DNA of 64,000 nt from Tigriopus japonicus (lineage: Eukaryota > Arthropoda > Copepoda > Harpacticoida > Harpacticidae): assembly GCA_010645155.1 (NCBI GenBank), contig JAAGOF010000206.1:276900-340899 (forward strand). Direction: 5' to 3'. The translations under genes were made by a program, and so were the position numbers. Position 1 is the stretch's first letter. Each line of letters starts with the position of its first letter. This document shows, piece after piece, positions 22,086 through 35,496 of the stretch. The notes under the pieces were generated by a model, which saw nothing but the letters and a program-made list of their open reading frames with translations, searched no databases and had not been told where the DNA came from.

Positions 22086-22459
22086 AAACTAAGCACTTAA
22101 CTTACAATCAAGAATATCCAACATCAAAAGTCCTTTTTTTGAAAAGGCTCTGAAAAGATGAACAATTTTGATGGTCGCCACATCCACACCTCAGAAAAGT
22201 GAAAGAAATGTCAGATAAAATGAAGACGGTGTTCAAAAAATCAACTTTCGCACTAAATGTCGAAAATTTAATTGCTCAGAGTTATGCGCGGGAAAAATAT
22301 GTTTACGTTCCTAAAATGTACGTTTATTCTCAAAGTTTGATCTCATCATGATTTATTTAGATAATATTTCTGTCGAAGAGAGGTTGTGTGATATTAATCG
22401 CAATGATTTTTTTTCCTGGCCTTCGTTTCTGCTAGGGCCGAAAAAGACAACAAAAATTG

Positions 22460-22465
22460 AATAAA
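22460..22465 (+). terminator. Candidate polyA signal of the GPCR gene
   Basis: AATAAA 375 bp after the stop codon; others follow near 22490 and 22966, so the true site is uncertain. Confidence 0.35.
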
Positions 22466-23868
22466 ATTGCGAGATGCAAAATTATATGAATAAAATTCTT
22501 GTACAAAAAATGGGAAACGGGCTAAAACTTTCTTGCTTTATCTTGATGCTCTTTTTGAGACACCAAATGTCAGGCTACTTGGAGTAGAGATTGGAAAGTA
22601 ACTGACCAGTTGACAATACTACAACATTTTTATTCCTAACTTGTCTTCAGTTAAAAAAATCACAAGAAAATCTTTAGACTTTGCGTGTACCTTAATTACA
22701 AACTAACTGGTATGGCCACCTTCTCACTTAAAGTGCAATTGTTGCGCACAGGATTTCAACCTCTTTACTTTAATGCTCTTATTGGACTAGGAACTTTTCT
22801 TCAAAAGGTCCTTTTCTAATTTGATTGCACTGTATAAGTGAGAAAATCACTGAATTGCGGAAAGAACGACCATTCAAGAATATAGATATTAGACAATGGA
22901 GTCAAGGTCCCTGCGGAAAGCGTTCTTGACAAAGAAATATTTTTAAATGCATTGACAAAGATTAATAAAACGAACGAATAACAACATGTCGACACATTTT
23001 TTATTACTCCTGAGAGTGTGACCTTTCACCTGTCCTTCAAAAATATAAATTGAGGACACAAGTTGAAAAGGTATAAAATCTTGTTAAACGAGATACATCA
23101 AAAACACTTGTTTTAGTACTTATGTGGTTAAAGTCAAGGGTCAGCAAATGTTGTGAAATCAAGGCCTTTAAGATTGAAACTGGTGCAATCGAAGATTTAA
23201 AAAAGCTCAAAAGCCAACAAAACCACCTCGAGGTTTCTGGCCTTAAATTGTCACCGCTAACCTGTGAAATAACAATGTAAAATTTGGCCAAATATATGCC
23301 TCAGTTTTGCATAGTTAACTCAAACTCAAACTTTACTCAAATTGTTCCAAAATAACAAAAAAATATCAATTTTGAAAAAGGTCCTGTGAAAAAGTGTATA
23401 CAATATATAATTCGAATAAGATATATTAGAATTTCGTTGATCCAAAAAAAAAATCTAAAATATTGCTAGCTTTAGGTTTGCCATCACCCCTTACATAGTA
23501 CACCATCTTGCAAAATCAAGAAGCAAGTTTCTTTTACATAGCGCCCCTGATCCGAAGACGAAGAAAGCAAGGTGTGCCACTAGCGTTCACCTTCAGATAA
23601 AGGCTTATTTCCTCATATCATTCAACCGACAAATGATGGACCCTGAAGGCTGATTGATAGACCTAGTTGAGCAACCTATCGTGAATATGATTGGAGATTG
23701 GATTGTTTCCATCACTGCTTGATTGCTTAACGGTTTGACCGCTTTTTCTTATTCTACAGCCAATCCTGATTCAGGATTCCAACCAACATGGAACGTGGAA
23801 TGACTTTGCATCAGCTAATTGAGCAAGAGTGTCATAACCAAAAAAAATGAACGGGATGAAATTCCGTA
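22466..23868. other. Intergenic, nothing recognised
   Basis: AT-rich sequence between the GPCR gene and a LINE fragment; no supported frame. Confidence 0.4.
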
Positions 23869-23974
23869 CAATGACGTATGGGGCATCAAAATTAGATGTT
23901 CCGCTCAAAGACAATGGAGGTTGTGATATTGAGCAGGTATCGTCCATGAGGGACTTAGGAGTTGTCGTCCAAGA
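23869..23974 (+). mobile_element. LINE fragment 1, reverse transcriptase C-terminal part
   Basis: Codes LDVPLKDNGGCDIEQVSS followed by RDLGVVVQ, nearly identical to 37876-37980. It is cut by the assembly gap. Confidence 0.8.
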
Positions 23975-24780
23975 NNNNNNNNNNNNNNNNNNNNNNNNNN
24001 NNNNNNNNNNNNNNNNNNNNNNNNNNNNNNNNNNNNNNNNNNNNNNNNNNNNNNNNNNNNNNNNNNNNNNNNNNNNNNNNNNNNNNNNNNNNNNNNNNNN
24101 NNNNNNNNNNNNNNNNNNNNNNNNNNNNNNNNNNNNNNNNNNNNNNNNNNNNNNNNNNNNNNNNNNNNNNNNNNNNNNNNNNNNNNNNNNNNNNNNNNNN
24201 NNNNNNNNNNNNNNNNNNNNNNNNNNNNNNNNNNNNNNNNNNNNNNNNNNNNNNNNNNNNNNNNNNNNNNNNNNNNNNNNNNNNNNNNNNNNNNNNNNNN
24301 NNNNNNNNNNNNNNNNNNNNNNNNNNNNNNNNNNNNNNNNNNNNNNNNNNNNNNNNNNNNNNNNNNNNNNNNNNNNNNNNNNNNNNNNNNNNNNNNNNNN
24401 NNNNNNNNNNNNNNNNNNNNNNNNNNNNNNNNNNNNNNNNNNNNNNNNNNNNNNNNNNNNNNNNNNNNNNNNNNNNNNNNNNNNNNNNNNNNNNNNNNNN
24501 NNNNNNNNNNNNNNNNNNNNNNNNNNNNNNNNNNNNNNNNNNNNNNNNNNNNNNNNNNNNNNNNNNNNNNNNNNNNNNNNNNNNNNNNNNNNNNNNNNNN
24601 NNNNNNNNNNNNNNNNNNNNNNNNNNNNNNNNNNNNNNNNNNNNNNNNNNNNNNNNNNNNNNNNNNNNNNNNNNNNNNNNNNNNNNNNNNNNNNNNNNNN
24701 NNNNNNNNNNNNNNNNNNNNNNNNNNNNNNNNNNNNNNNNNNNNNNNNNNNNNNNNNNNNNNNNNNNNNNNNNNNNNNNN
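23975..24780. other. Assembly gap (N)
   Basis: 806 undetermined bases. The gap starts inside a LINE, so a repeat probably broke the assembly. Confidence 1.
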
Positions 24781-25360
24781 AAGTAATGAATTAATTACTG
24801 AATGTACTCTTCTTGCGCTTCTTTGTCGACGAAATGAGTTCCAGCTTTTTACTTTTGATCACAAGAGGTCGGATTTCAGGTCGATCGTTTTTAGTCCCTA
24901 AACATTGACATACAAGTAAGATATTTTTAAGGATGCTGCATTTAGGGAAAAAACGCCAAAAAAATCCAAGCAAAAGCCATATGGTTACAATCCATACAAT
25001 ACATCATTAATGAAGCAATGTCTGTTGTGAAAAAGGTTCCAAGAAAATCATATCCTAAACAGGTGAAGGTCCCGTAATGGAAATTTAGAATCATCATTAG
25101 GCAGAAATGGCGTGCTTTAAACAAGTTCGTGGCATTTGGCTGGTCAAGCGTTTGAAAGGGTTTTTGTGCGCTCGACACACAATGGTCGCATTTTAAGTAA
25201 CAATTTTTGAGACCTCTCCTTAAAATTGAGTGTCCAATTTCTCACATTTTCCCCGACGGGCACACCCCACATTATCTTCGCCTTTCATCACTTATTCCAT
25301 GTTTTGTACACAAATACACATTTTACCCACATTTCAGATGTCTCATTGGTGTTTAGAAAG
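24781..25360. other. Nothing recognised
   Basis: Sequence between the gap and a hAT-like element; no supported frame. Confidence 0.4.
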
Positions 25361-26922
25361 TAGTGATGGACCGGAAGTAATTTTTACCGAAATTTCAAGA
25401 TCGGTTTAGCCTACCGGAACGGAAGGTAGACATGCAAAAAAAATCTGAGAGAAAAATCGTACCTATTTGCTTCTGATGCTTCTTATCTATGGTGAAACAC
25501 TTTTCCCAAAAATTTATGAAATTCCATTAGCCTTTTTTATCCTTCTTTTATACTTTATAAGTAGGGGTCAAAATTTCAGGCAAATAATATTTTCTGCTCA
25601 AAAACATGTTAAATTGTTATTTGCTAACTTCTTAAGATTATTTGCCATTTTTCATTTTATTTGCTACTTTTGGTCAAGTAAATGAAAAATATGTTATTTT
25701 TGTGCAATCAAATGCAAGATTGTCTTTTCTGGGCATGTAATTGCAAAAAGAAATAATGTTTTTTTGAGGGGATTATTAACTACAAAAATTGGGCAGAACA
25801 ATAAGAGAACACATTTTGTCCAAAAATGCAAAGAAGCATTATTTCAGATTTCAGGTTTGTCAGGACAATTAATGGCAATCTTATCCAAAAATAAGTCTTG
25901 CCAATTAAATCTTGACAACGTGATTTCTTCCGAAAGATAACATAATGGCATCAGAAAAACAATTCTCATCAAGAAGAGTTCACCAAAGAGTGGCATAAAA
26001 AACACATCCTGTTAACTATGTCTAAATCTGACCACAACTGGCGGTTTAATCAATTACAGCAATTGCTAGTGACGTCATCATTTTTGGCGGGAAAAAAAGT
26101 TCGGAAGACCTGTGTTCCTGATGAGCGTGGGAGGTAACTAAAAGGAAGGTTTAGGCCTAGTAATTGCAACAATGCCTTTCTTATCTGCACAACTTGAAGT
26201 TGAAATAGCAATTCTTAACATTGTTTTAGCAAAAAAGTATGTTTTTTTGCTTTTATCTAAAATTTCGCTACATAAGTTAAGAGGGTTCTTCCGAACTTTG
26301 AAATTAGGAATGCCCGACTTTGAATAACAAGATGGCTAGAGGAGATCGGTTCCTGGGGCAACTAAACCTAAAAACAAATAATTTGTTTAATTGAAGGCTT
26401 CTAATTTCTCCATTTGTTTTCAAATTACTTTGCAATACTTCTCAACATACATTAACCATGCCATTGCCCATAAATACATTTTTCGAAAATCTGACCGTTG
26501 AAAACTGAGATTTTTTGGCAAGCCTACACTGCTAACGGCAGCAGGTCCGTAAAATGATACGGTAATCACTCCCAAAGGGGGATTCCAACTAATATTTTGC
26601 AAGCTCGCTTGCATTCCAATTTAATGTTGGTTAAATATTATTCTCATTTTCTGAATTTATTGGCCATTTTTGCTTCAATATTGACAATTTTTCGTCTCTA
26701 CTTACCAATTTATTGAACAATTTGGAAGTGCTTTTTTCGCCATTTTTGGGCCTAAAAGGCATGCTTTATTTGCCAGAAATCTGCACCCCTAACCATAAAT
26801 AATAAGCGTTTTAAGGTGAATCATATGTATGTACAGTATATCTGTTTCAAGCCGGCCGTTTTCGGGTCCGATTTTGGTTTTGGTAAGGCCCTCTTTTGGA
26901 CAAAACTTTTTGTTCGTCACTA
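25361..26922. mobile_element. hAT-like element, TAGTGATGGAC family, carrying repeat A
   Basis: Left end TAGTGATGGACCG, right end mirrored as CGTCACTA. Flanks are TTAGAAAG (25353-25360) and CTAGAAAG (26923-26930), an 8-bp duplication with one difference. It has no transposase frame. Repeat A copy 2 lies inside. The terminal repeats are short, so a chance pairing of two ends is possible. Confidence 0.55.
26065..26580 (+). repeat. Dispersed repeat A, copy 2
   Basis: Collinear with 70-590 over its whole length, with scattered substitutions and small indels. Confidence 0.8.
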
Positions 26923-27234
26923 CTAGAAAGGGTCAAAGATTTCCAGAATATACTGGATTGACTGCGGCCAAACGAAGATCTAGCCGATTAGAAACATTAG
27001 AAGAAAGGAAAGGCGCAGCACTTCCTCTTTTTTACGGAGTAAATTAACTCGATTGTGGGCCCTATGAGTGGTCAGGCCCATGAAAGGGCCTAAAGCTGTG
27101 ATTGTACTTTCTTAGCTTAGGAATGCGATCCGTTACGTCATTGTTAGGCACGTTGATGACTATTTTTGTCCCCCATTATTCTACCCAAGAGCCTGATAAT
27201 GAGGTAAAAACATCTCAATTTGCAAAATATGACA

Positions 27235-27240
27235 TTTATT
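27235..27240 (-). terminator. PolyA signal of the coiled-coil gene
   Basis: AATAAA on the minus strand about 260 bp after the stop. The 99-codon frame at 27480-27181 lies across it and is probably 3' UTR. Confidence 0.55.
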
Positions 27241-27500
27241 GTTCTGAACGATAACTTGGCAACGGTTTCTCAATCTGAGGCTTTGATCAGTATTTGGCTT
27301 CTTCAAGGCAACCAAAAGCAGGTAGTTTTCAAACATTACTGCAAACATTAAAATAAATATCAAAGCGAACGTCTGATCAAAGAAGTAATAAAATAATGCC
27401 TCAAAATCCCAATTGGGGCTCTTGGGTTGCAGAGCTCGAGTATAAAGAGTGGCTGGTATAAAACTATTATTAACATTCACATCATCTTTGCGTAAGACGT

Positions 27501-28239
27501 TCAGAATCCCAACTTGGGTCTTCCATCTTGGTTGTTGTCGATTTTGAGGCCTGACAATGACAAGAGATTATTCATAGCTTTGGAACGCTTGAGATCCTCG
27601 GGTTGTTGGCTGAGCATAAGCCTCAAGCTCTGTTCCAAGATTAGAATATCTGACAGGATCCTCGCTCCAATGGTTGAGTCGATGTAACCATGCTCAAATG
27701 ATTCTCCAATGATTTTAACATTTAAAGACAAGTTGAAGCACCGGCCCAACAACTGAGGGATCTCGGTCATGCTCGAGATCTGTTCTTTGAGCTCATTCAT
27801 GATTCGTCTTCGAGATCGGGACGTCAAATGGGCCAAAACACGATCTCTCATCTCTTTGACCTCTGATAACAACCTTTGGATCATTTGTTCCTCTTGTTCT
27901 TTGGCTTGGTCCCGTTCTTTCATTTGGGCGGTTTCATTGTTCTGGCTTTGAAGAGTCTGAAGTTTCTGGAGGGATTTCACCACGGGGTTCACATTCACCA
28001 GCTTTTGCCTCTCTTCGTTGTTACGCTTGGGCGATGATGACGTCACATTGGAACACGTGGAGGAGAATGAAGATGAGGATGAAGAGGTGGAGGCAGAGGT
28101 TGTTGATGATGTCATCATACCGAAAGAAAACGGATTTGTCATCTTAGCTTGGATGTTCTCGGAGGGTAATGAATATTCAGAGTCGTCGCTTCCGGATGAA
28201 CAAGATTCGGAACAGACTTCGAGGTCGGATGAAGAGCAA
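27501..28239 (-). CDS. Exon 2 of the Ser-rich coiled-coil gene
   Basis: 246 codons including the TGA stop, following a long pyrimidine tract. The frame stays open upstream of the ATG at 28142 up to the acceptor, which supports an upstream exon. Confidence 0.8.
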
Positions 28240-29621
28240 CTGGAACAACAAGAGAAGGATAGGAATTAAGAAAAGCTTTCTCGAGGATATCATAGGCCCA
28301 TGTCATTAATTAGGCGAGGATACACGAGAACAGGATCTCTAGGCAGCAATTTGTGGGTTCTATTAGGGTCCTTTGGGAAGTCCGAGTAAAGATACAATGA
28401 GTGGTAATTGTATCGCATTCCTAACAAGCCAACAAAGACCCCCTGGTTCTAAATATGGAAATCAAATGTTGTGTCCTATACATTCCAAATAGCCAACTTG
28501 AACCACAATGTTCCAGACTTGACTTCTTCAAGGCTAAATTTCCTCACGTTTCCCCTTCTTAAAAGCATGCATGCATGCTTCAATTCCAGGGTCACAAGTC
28601 ACATGCCAAACTAAGCCCTTCAAAGAGGCTTGAGTAATTCAAACGAGTAAAGCTAAATTTAGAACAGAGTGACCTAACATGGTGCCAATAATAAAACTGG
28701 TTCCTTCACCGCTATCTTGTGCTCTCACGTCCAAGAATATGTTCACGCACTAATCCTTACGTCACTTCATCGAGTTCTCGTCATCTTATTTAAGTCAATA
28801 AACATATGAGGTGTGTCTGGGCGATTGTGAGTGTTTTGCCAGGCCTTCATTTCCTTGAAAAAAAGAGCATTTACGTCAAAAAACTAGTTTCTACTTTGAA
28901 ACCCCCGTCATCATGACCATTTGATGGTGACCTCAAGCCGGATTAATCTTTAACTTGTCAAGAAATGCTTGGGAGCACTGGAAGGCACACTTGCTCATGA
29001 TAATGGCCTTAATTGGTATTTTTAGGTGAAGCTCATTAATTTGTCTCAGGTACGTTAATACGATGGAAGAAACCTTTTTCAGACAGAGGGCAAGCCTAAT
29101 GGAACCAGTTTCTGGTTGGTAACAAACCATTCTACAATTTGGTTCAATGACGAAAACACCCGCTGGGCTTTTCTTCCTCCAAACAAAAACGAAAGTACTT
29201 TCATTTATTAATACTCTTTGCCAAGAGGCAAGCAAGTTTTAGGAAACACTAGAAAATCCAAACGTCACACTAGGGTGAAAAGGTTTTATTAAAGAACAAA
29301 ACCAAATTTTGGATTTATCGAAAACATGAATTTAAAGGAACTGATTTTTGTTCCACCTCTTGCTTTTTAAGCTAATTTTAATAGCTATGACTATTTAGAC
29401 CCTAATTTTTGAATCAGCAAAAAAAATCCCATCCCTTGCAATAAGAGTCAAATATCAAAACATGAATTTTCAGCCTCCCATTCTTTGCTCAACAACCAAA
29501 TACCAACCGATAATGTTAATTGAACTCTCAAATTACATTTAAATATGATTGTGCCTCACCTCTTTGTACTTTGAGTCGAGTATTCTAGACAAGCTTGAGT
29601 TTCTGGATGATCTGTCCTCAT
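27501..29621 (-). CDS. Ser-rich coiled-coil protein of unknown function, two exons
   Basis: Exon 1 is 29621-29560 (62 nt, donor AGAG|GTGAGG) and exon 2 is 28239-27501 (acceptor TTCTCTTGTTGTTCCAG). The phases fit: AG + T gives Ser. The product has 266 residues and ends RPKLGF. Residues 22-53 are acidic and Ser/Cys-rich, 64-90 are almost all Ser/Thr, and about 103-165 is a charged helical stretch likely to form a coiled coil (KERDQAKEQEEQMIQRLL). Residues 170-250 are amphipathic, with a GYIDSTIGARILSDILILEQ helix. There is no signal peptide or TM segment, so a nuclear or cytosolic place is likely. I do not recognise the family. A shorter protein starting at the ATG at 28142 (213 residues) is possible if exon 1 is wrong. 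Confidence 0.72.
29560..29621 (-). CDS. Exon 1 of the Ser-rich coiled-coil gene
   Basis: Starts MRTDHPETQA at an ATG in good context and ends with two bases of a Ser codon before GTGAGG. The choice rests on phase and splice consensus only. Confidence 0.55.
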
Positions 29622-32600
29622 CGTGAGAGTGTTTTTGGTTAAACAGAAGTAACCGCAAGATCACTATTAATTATTTCACAACAATGTGTAATTCACTGTT
29701 TCAATACGAAGAGCAACAATTGTTCTTTCGTGTCGAGAGTAGCAAGTGGAACTGAACTTCCTGCTGTTCCACGTGCCCTCTAAATAGTCTCTACATACAG
29801 TTTCTTCTCTGTCCTCTCTGCTTCTCCGTTCGATTTGCGCAAAAGAAATGTTCATTGAGTAGCGTTGCCGCGCGCCTCAAAGTCACCCTCAGACAAAAAG
29901 AAAGGTCCCGTGGAGCAAAAATGTCTGACGCACTCAATCATATGTTCCAGCCTCAAATACAAAAATGTGCATATGCGTCATTTGATAACTACGTTTTATA
30001 CTGGTTGGCAGATATACGACACTTGGTAACGAATTGGCATCCCTGAGAAGCAGAGAGGCCTTCCTAAGTTCTTGTATGTTGTTGATATTGGTGCCAAAAA
30101 GGAGTGCGTGAATGAAGCGGGTGCCACTCGTCTTTGACTCAACAACGAACCTGTCACGAACTCGATTGAGCTATTCGGTTTATACTAGTTTCCTCATGAG
30201 CATTAGATAGATATAAGTGACAGAAATGGATAAAAACACATCTCACAGAACAAGTTTGTGTACCTAGCATTCCTTGAACCGAGCTCCAATCAACTCAATT
30301 TGAGGGACTGACGGAGCCCCCATCAAGAAACGGGCATACAGTTACTAGTCTAATTGAGAAAGCTTCCAAGTTTCTGACCCCAAAAGTATATGAAGAGAAA
30401 ATGATATTTTTCTACTAAATCGTTTTTGAGGCCTACTTGGACTTCTTCATTGAGGTTGATAGTACTGGTACTATTCTAATAAAGCACTAGTTAGAGTACA
30501 TCTTATTGTGTTGGCAAACTCTGCACGGGCATAGTTTAACAAGGTACTATGGGAAGTGTACCCATTCGAAAGTTCAATGTTGTTGTGGTCGCGCCTCTTG
30601 AATCTGTACCGTGAATAGTACAATCCTTTGAAGCTTTTTTCATTGTATTGCTTCGGTCGGCCCTTGTACTTTGTGTACGGTTTCAAAGATTGACAATCTG
30701 CTTAAGATCATGTATGAAAACCGGTTTTGGATCACGCTGTGAGGGAGTGAGGAAGGACATAAGAACTAAATTTAGATAGACAATGATCTGTTTTGTTATT
30801 CTTGCCATAAAAAGCATACCTGGGGGCGATTTCAATACTAAGATTTTATTTCTTTAATGTACTTGGTAGTGGAAAGCCCCCACTCTCTTTTCCAAATGAG
30901 TACAAAAGAAGTTTCTTCAGATCTTCTGAAAGCAAAATTCGGCGAAGTCAGTCTTTTAATAGGCACAAAAGGTAGGTACATTTCGTTCCTTGTCTCGCCC
31001 TTGGATCACGTTAACACCCTGACATGGAAGTTTTGCAGTAATTTTGAACCAAAATATTTTCATTATGTAAGAATAGATTCAAACGACCTAACATCGAATC
31101 TTCCTAGTCTTCTTATCCTTGGACGTGATGTTTGGTATCTTATCGACTAAAATTGAAAGTGTAGAAGGCTCAAAGTTTGTACACATTTTAAAGGTCCCTT
31201 TTCTTTGCCTAAAAGGTTGATGAACGGTTGAGATTTTATGAGCTTTTGAATCATGGTGGACAGTTTCAGTTTTTTTATGGTTGCAAATGTTCCCAAACCA
31301 CTCCCCTTTCTCCATGACCGATTAGAATTTGACTCCCGCCATTCATTGTTTTTGTGGTGGTTTAAAGTGAGGAAGAACCCTGCATGAAGATAACACCGGA
31401 CATCAAGGTGAGCAACAGTTTCCCACTTGTTTGTCTTTTATTTACATCCTAAACGAATTCAAAAATATTAGATTCGCTAGAGTGCGAACACTAGATGCTT
31501 AAACGAGCCAAATTGTCCGCGTATTGCCATATAATTTAGATTCAAAGTATGGTTAGGACAAAACTTTCGTGTCAGGGTGTAGCACATCCTTGAGTAACTG
31601 TCCAATCGCCGATGTTTCAACCTTTACTAAGAAAGCAGAGATCGAGAAATTCTTCCGAAGGAGCAATCAGAAGAATTCTACTCCGAATTATTAGGCCTTC
31701 GGAAGAAACCAAGTTGATATTACCACGAAATTGTGGTTTCTAAAAACCCACAAATGGATCCAACATATCGCCATCCAAAGGAGGAAATCAGGCACTTGAA
31801 CATTACTTCCGCAACAAATGGGCGCCAAGATGAATGAACCTCCATTGAATAGGGGAAACTCAAGGTGTGTGCCTCCAATTGATTTGTTACCGTTCCAATG
31901 ACTCATTCAATTGCTATGGAATGCAGTTGGCAGTAGTCATTAAAGAGTATTGTGATTTTGGAACAATTTCTCTCTATTGAGTTGAGTTTTGAAAGTATCA
32001 TCAGACATTGAGAAGTACAGTCTTACTTTTTCATTCGTGAAGTGTCTTCTAAAGAAGGGTTTATTTTACATGCCCAAATGTGTGACTCATTCAGATCTGC
32101 ATTCTTAAGCACCTTAGCAATGCAATTTGAGAACAGATACGACCTTGTACTCCAAAGATGAATGAGAACTGGACTCTTATTGCGCTTCTCGGCAAATTTG
32201 CGCTTACATAAAACGAGCTCTTGACTTGGACATGTCTTTGAGCCTCTCAATAACAGAATGTTGGTATTTGCAAATAAGATCCAAGGAATTCTTGACAAAA
32301 AGAAACAACCTCGGGTCTACCTGATCTGAGACAGTTTTCGACGATGCAAAATATTTCTTCACAGAAGATTTCGGAAAGAAATGTCTTTTACCAAAGATGA
32401 TGTTGCTCCGCTTCCAGATTACATCATCCTGAGTCAGGAAACGGGTGACTTTCCACAGCCAAGAAGGGGAAATATCTTTCGACCTTTCAGAAATTTGAGA
32501 TACGCAATGCCCTCAAAACGGGTTCCGTGTACAATATCTTGTTGATGCAGATTCAGATAAGTGAAGGGGAGCAACGTTTCATAACTCAAGAAAAATCCCT

Positions 32601-34502
32601 TGTACTGTAGTAGCCGGCTTAAGTTTGCCCATTTGTGCACGCGGTTAAAGTGTGATTCAAAATGAAACAATCTTGTGTATTGTTGCGCAAGCTCAACCTA
32701 CCACAACATGAAAGAGATAACCCCAAAAAACATGTTTCTACCTTTTCCAGATTTTGCTCCAAAACACACGTGGTCTTACATAACTGACCCGAAAATAGAC
32801 ATGTTTAAGATTCACAAGTATACTAATGAACAATCGTGAACATATTTTTCCTTTTCATAAAACCTTGTTACGATAACAATAACACGTTGAGTGAACATTG
32901 CCATAAAGAAAAGGCACCAATCATAACATGATGTTATCACTACCAAGAACTCTTCCAACTTGTTTCAATGTTTTGACGTACGGGTCAAAAAGTTCACGTT
33001 ATTTGAAACGGTTGGGCCAATCCAGAAAAAAACGGCAAATTTCATCAACCAGATGTTTTACATCGGCACAGTTTTAACATTAGAAACTTCCCACACAATT
33101 AGTGTAGGCGAGTATCTGAATGTTCAACATCTCTCCCAGAACAAAACATGACGCAATCCTTCAAAAACAATCACATCCAGACGGACCCTATTTATTTTCT
33201 TACTCTGAACTTGTAGAGCTTTGTCTTGAGTTTGATCCCTCGGATGAAGTTGTTCCAATAGATGAACCGACACTATTCATAACGAAATAATTTAGACTTG
33301 ATATTTAGGTCTGAATGATACGTTGATTCACTTGGATATTCAGATTTGAAATGATTCAGAAATCGAAAGGGGGGTAAGGTCTCATTCTGAAGAATTTGGA
33401 ATTTCCGTGCGCAAGATTGAACATGAGTCATAGAAGTAAATTGGGCCAGCTTTTTTCAAGACGGGCGTGCGTTCCAATTCAGCTGTCAGGGTGTCTTTTT
33501 TGGATTTCAAAATCCTACGTTGTTGATGAACTCGAGTTTTAAACCAGGCAATCAACTACTATGTTAGCGATAGTATTAAGGTTTGAATGATTAACTTCAT
33601 TATGAAATATATTTCTGTTTTTAATTCTCGGCTTTTCATGGTCAAAACTTATAGGTTGAGCCATTTTAAACGAAACATACCAATTTCAATTTCCCAAAGT
33701 TTGACAGCCTGGATTTTGAGTGAGTTCCGCGCACGAGCAAAGTGCTCACTTTTAGCGCAGTGACCAAAAACATTCATGAAAATGGGCCAAAATGTATATT
33801 TGTTTGGGGAAATTAAGGGCAATATTCACATCTTTGAAGGAAATTGGTCACATGAATGGACCTGGGATGGCCCAAACTTCCCCATTCAGTTGAGATACAC
33901 ATGGCTTTTGCTTTGTTGAGTAGGTGTATTTTTGTTGATCTTCCGAATGTAACAGAACTCCGCCGGTAAAAACGTATTTTTCATTGTTAAGTAATGTCCT
34001 TCGAGAACGTATGGAAGACTTGTGCAAACACCGCATGACTATTGTCTGCCCACTCATTTTGAATACACGCTCAAGACTTTGGGCCTTGTCCCACAAATGC
34101 ATGTGAGTCATGTCCCATGGATCCAAGACACTAAAGTTATGTGACTTTCCAATGAGCAACACATTCAAGTCAGTTAACCGGAAGCGGACCCCTTTTGGCA
34201 AACAATGGTTTCACCATGGGACACCATATGATTACGTAAAATTCCCCCGAAACTTTCCACCGCTCTGGGATTTCTCGGAAAGGGAAAAACACAACTAAGT
34301 TATTAGGAGTCGTTTATGACTTGCACGGTTACTTTCTCTTGGGATTTTTTGGGGGCAAAGGTCACATTGGCAAAGGATTTTATTTAAAGTTAAGAGGAAT
34401 TGTTTTACTGATTTCAAGAATTGTTTTACTGATATTAATGAATGAAACTGATCATTCATTGTCTAAAATGTGAAATACGATTTGAAGAGTTATTAAATCC
34501 TC
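29622..34502. other. Long intergenic stretch without a supported gene
   Basis: Holds scattered frames of 60-117 codons, mostly on the minus strand (34201-33848, 32670-32434, 32298-32023, 31906-31691). None has a recognised motif, and I could not join them in phase with consensus splice sites. The first few hundred bases are probably 5' flank of the minus-strand coiled-coil gene. Confidence 0.4.
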
Positions 34503-34860
34503 TTAGAGAGTACTTTGAGAAGGTATGAAATGCATGTGATTGTGTTTGCTGTCATGGGCTCTGTCCTAAACCATGATTTGAGGTCAGTTGGGGCGATCAT
34601 ATAGGTTTCATTGGCGCTCTAAGAGCACCTCCACCCAAATCTCAAGGACTCCAGGCCCGTTAGAACAAGGGTGTTCTCCCATCTCCGGTATCGGGTTAGT
34701 CCATTGTTCTAGTTGTTGTCCCTCACATATCGTCGGGATCGTGGGGAGCTAACAGTCTATGGAGCAAGATTAGACAAATTCCACGTGATATTCCTCATCA
34801 ACCAACTATGTAAGGGTTGTCCAGATCTACCAACTTGGAACTAGGAACTGTAGACCAAAA
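34503..34860 (+). mobile_element. LINE fragment 2, 3' end of ORF2
   Basis: Begins AGTACTTTGAGAAGGTATGA like the end of fragment 4 and continues with blocks coding HLRYRVSPLF, GELTVYGARLDKFHVIF and CKGCPDLP, interrupted by stops. The minus-strand fragment at 60500-60856 holds the same end in reverse. Confidence 0.65.
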
Positions 34861-35496
34861 TGCATATGTAAGTGTTAATAAACATATTTACAGAGAATTC
34901 CAGTCCTGGTTCCAGCACTAGAATGGCAGTAAACTAAAAAAATCAGTTATGAGCAAACGTTCAACGTTTAGAATATACATTTTTTGGGGGTATAGTAGAC
35001 ATACATTAAAAATACCTTAGAAGAGATTTCTGAAGTTGCATCAAGATATTCAAGCATGGCAACTTGCGAAAGTGTATTATTATTCTTGAACATTTTTGCA
35101 AAATATTTCTTTCGCTTGTATAATATAATTGATTGGTCCATTAGAAGAACTTTCAACTTGCACCCGCCCAACGTCAAGTCTTGTCGTCGATTCCATGAAA
35201 TAGGAAATCCATAAAAAGAAACGAACCGGCAAAGGGTTATCTATGTATTTACATTTAACAGCAGTTTTCTCCATGCCATCCATAATGATAAATATTTTTA
35301 TATGCATACTTCAATGATTTATATTTCACTTATTAGTCCCTAAGTAGAATTATCGGTATCATTTGTCTACAATGAGCCATGCCAACCCTTTGTCAACAGA
35401 AAATTCATTTGAATGAATGACCGACCCAATGTTGGACGAACTTCACATAATCAATTAAAGTAGTCTACTCCTACTGCCTGGCACTGGTTAGTTACC
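34861..35496. other. Nothing recognised
   Basis: AT-rich sequence between a LINE scrap and a fold-back element. Confidence 0.4.

Noticed and set aside
23847..24794. Long open frame across the first N run
   Set aside because: Only the first 43 or so codons are real sequence (LINE); the rest is undetermined bases. The same holds for 43920-44639.
27181..27480. 99-codon minus-strand frame with a hydrophobic segment
   Set aside because: It begins just after the stop of the coiled-coil gene, lacks an ATG at its start and contains that gene's polyA signal, so it is most likely 3' UTR.
33848..34201. 117-codon minus-strand frame
   Set aside because: No ATG at its start, no motif, and it could not be joined in phase to neighbouring frames.
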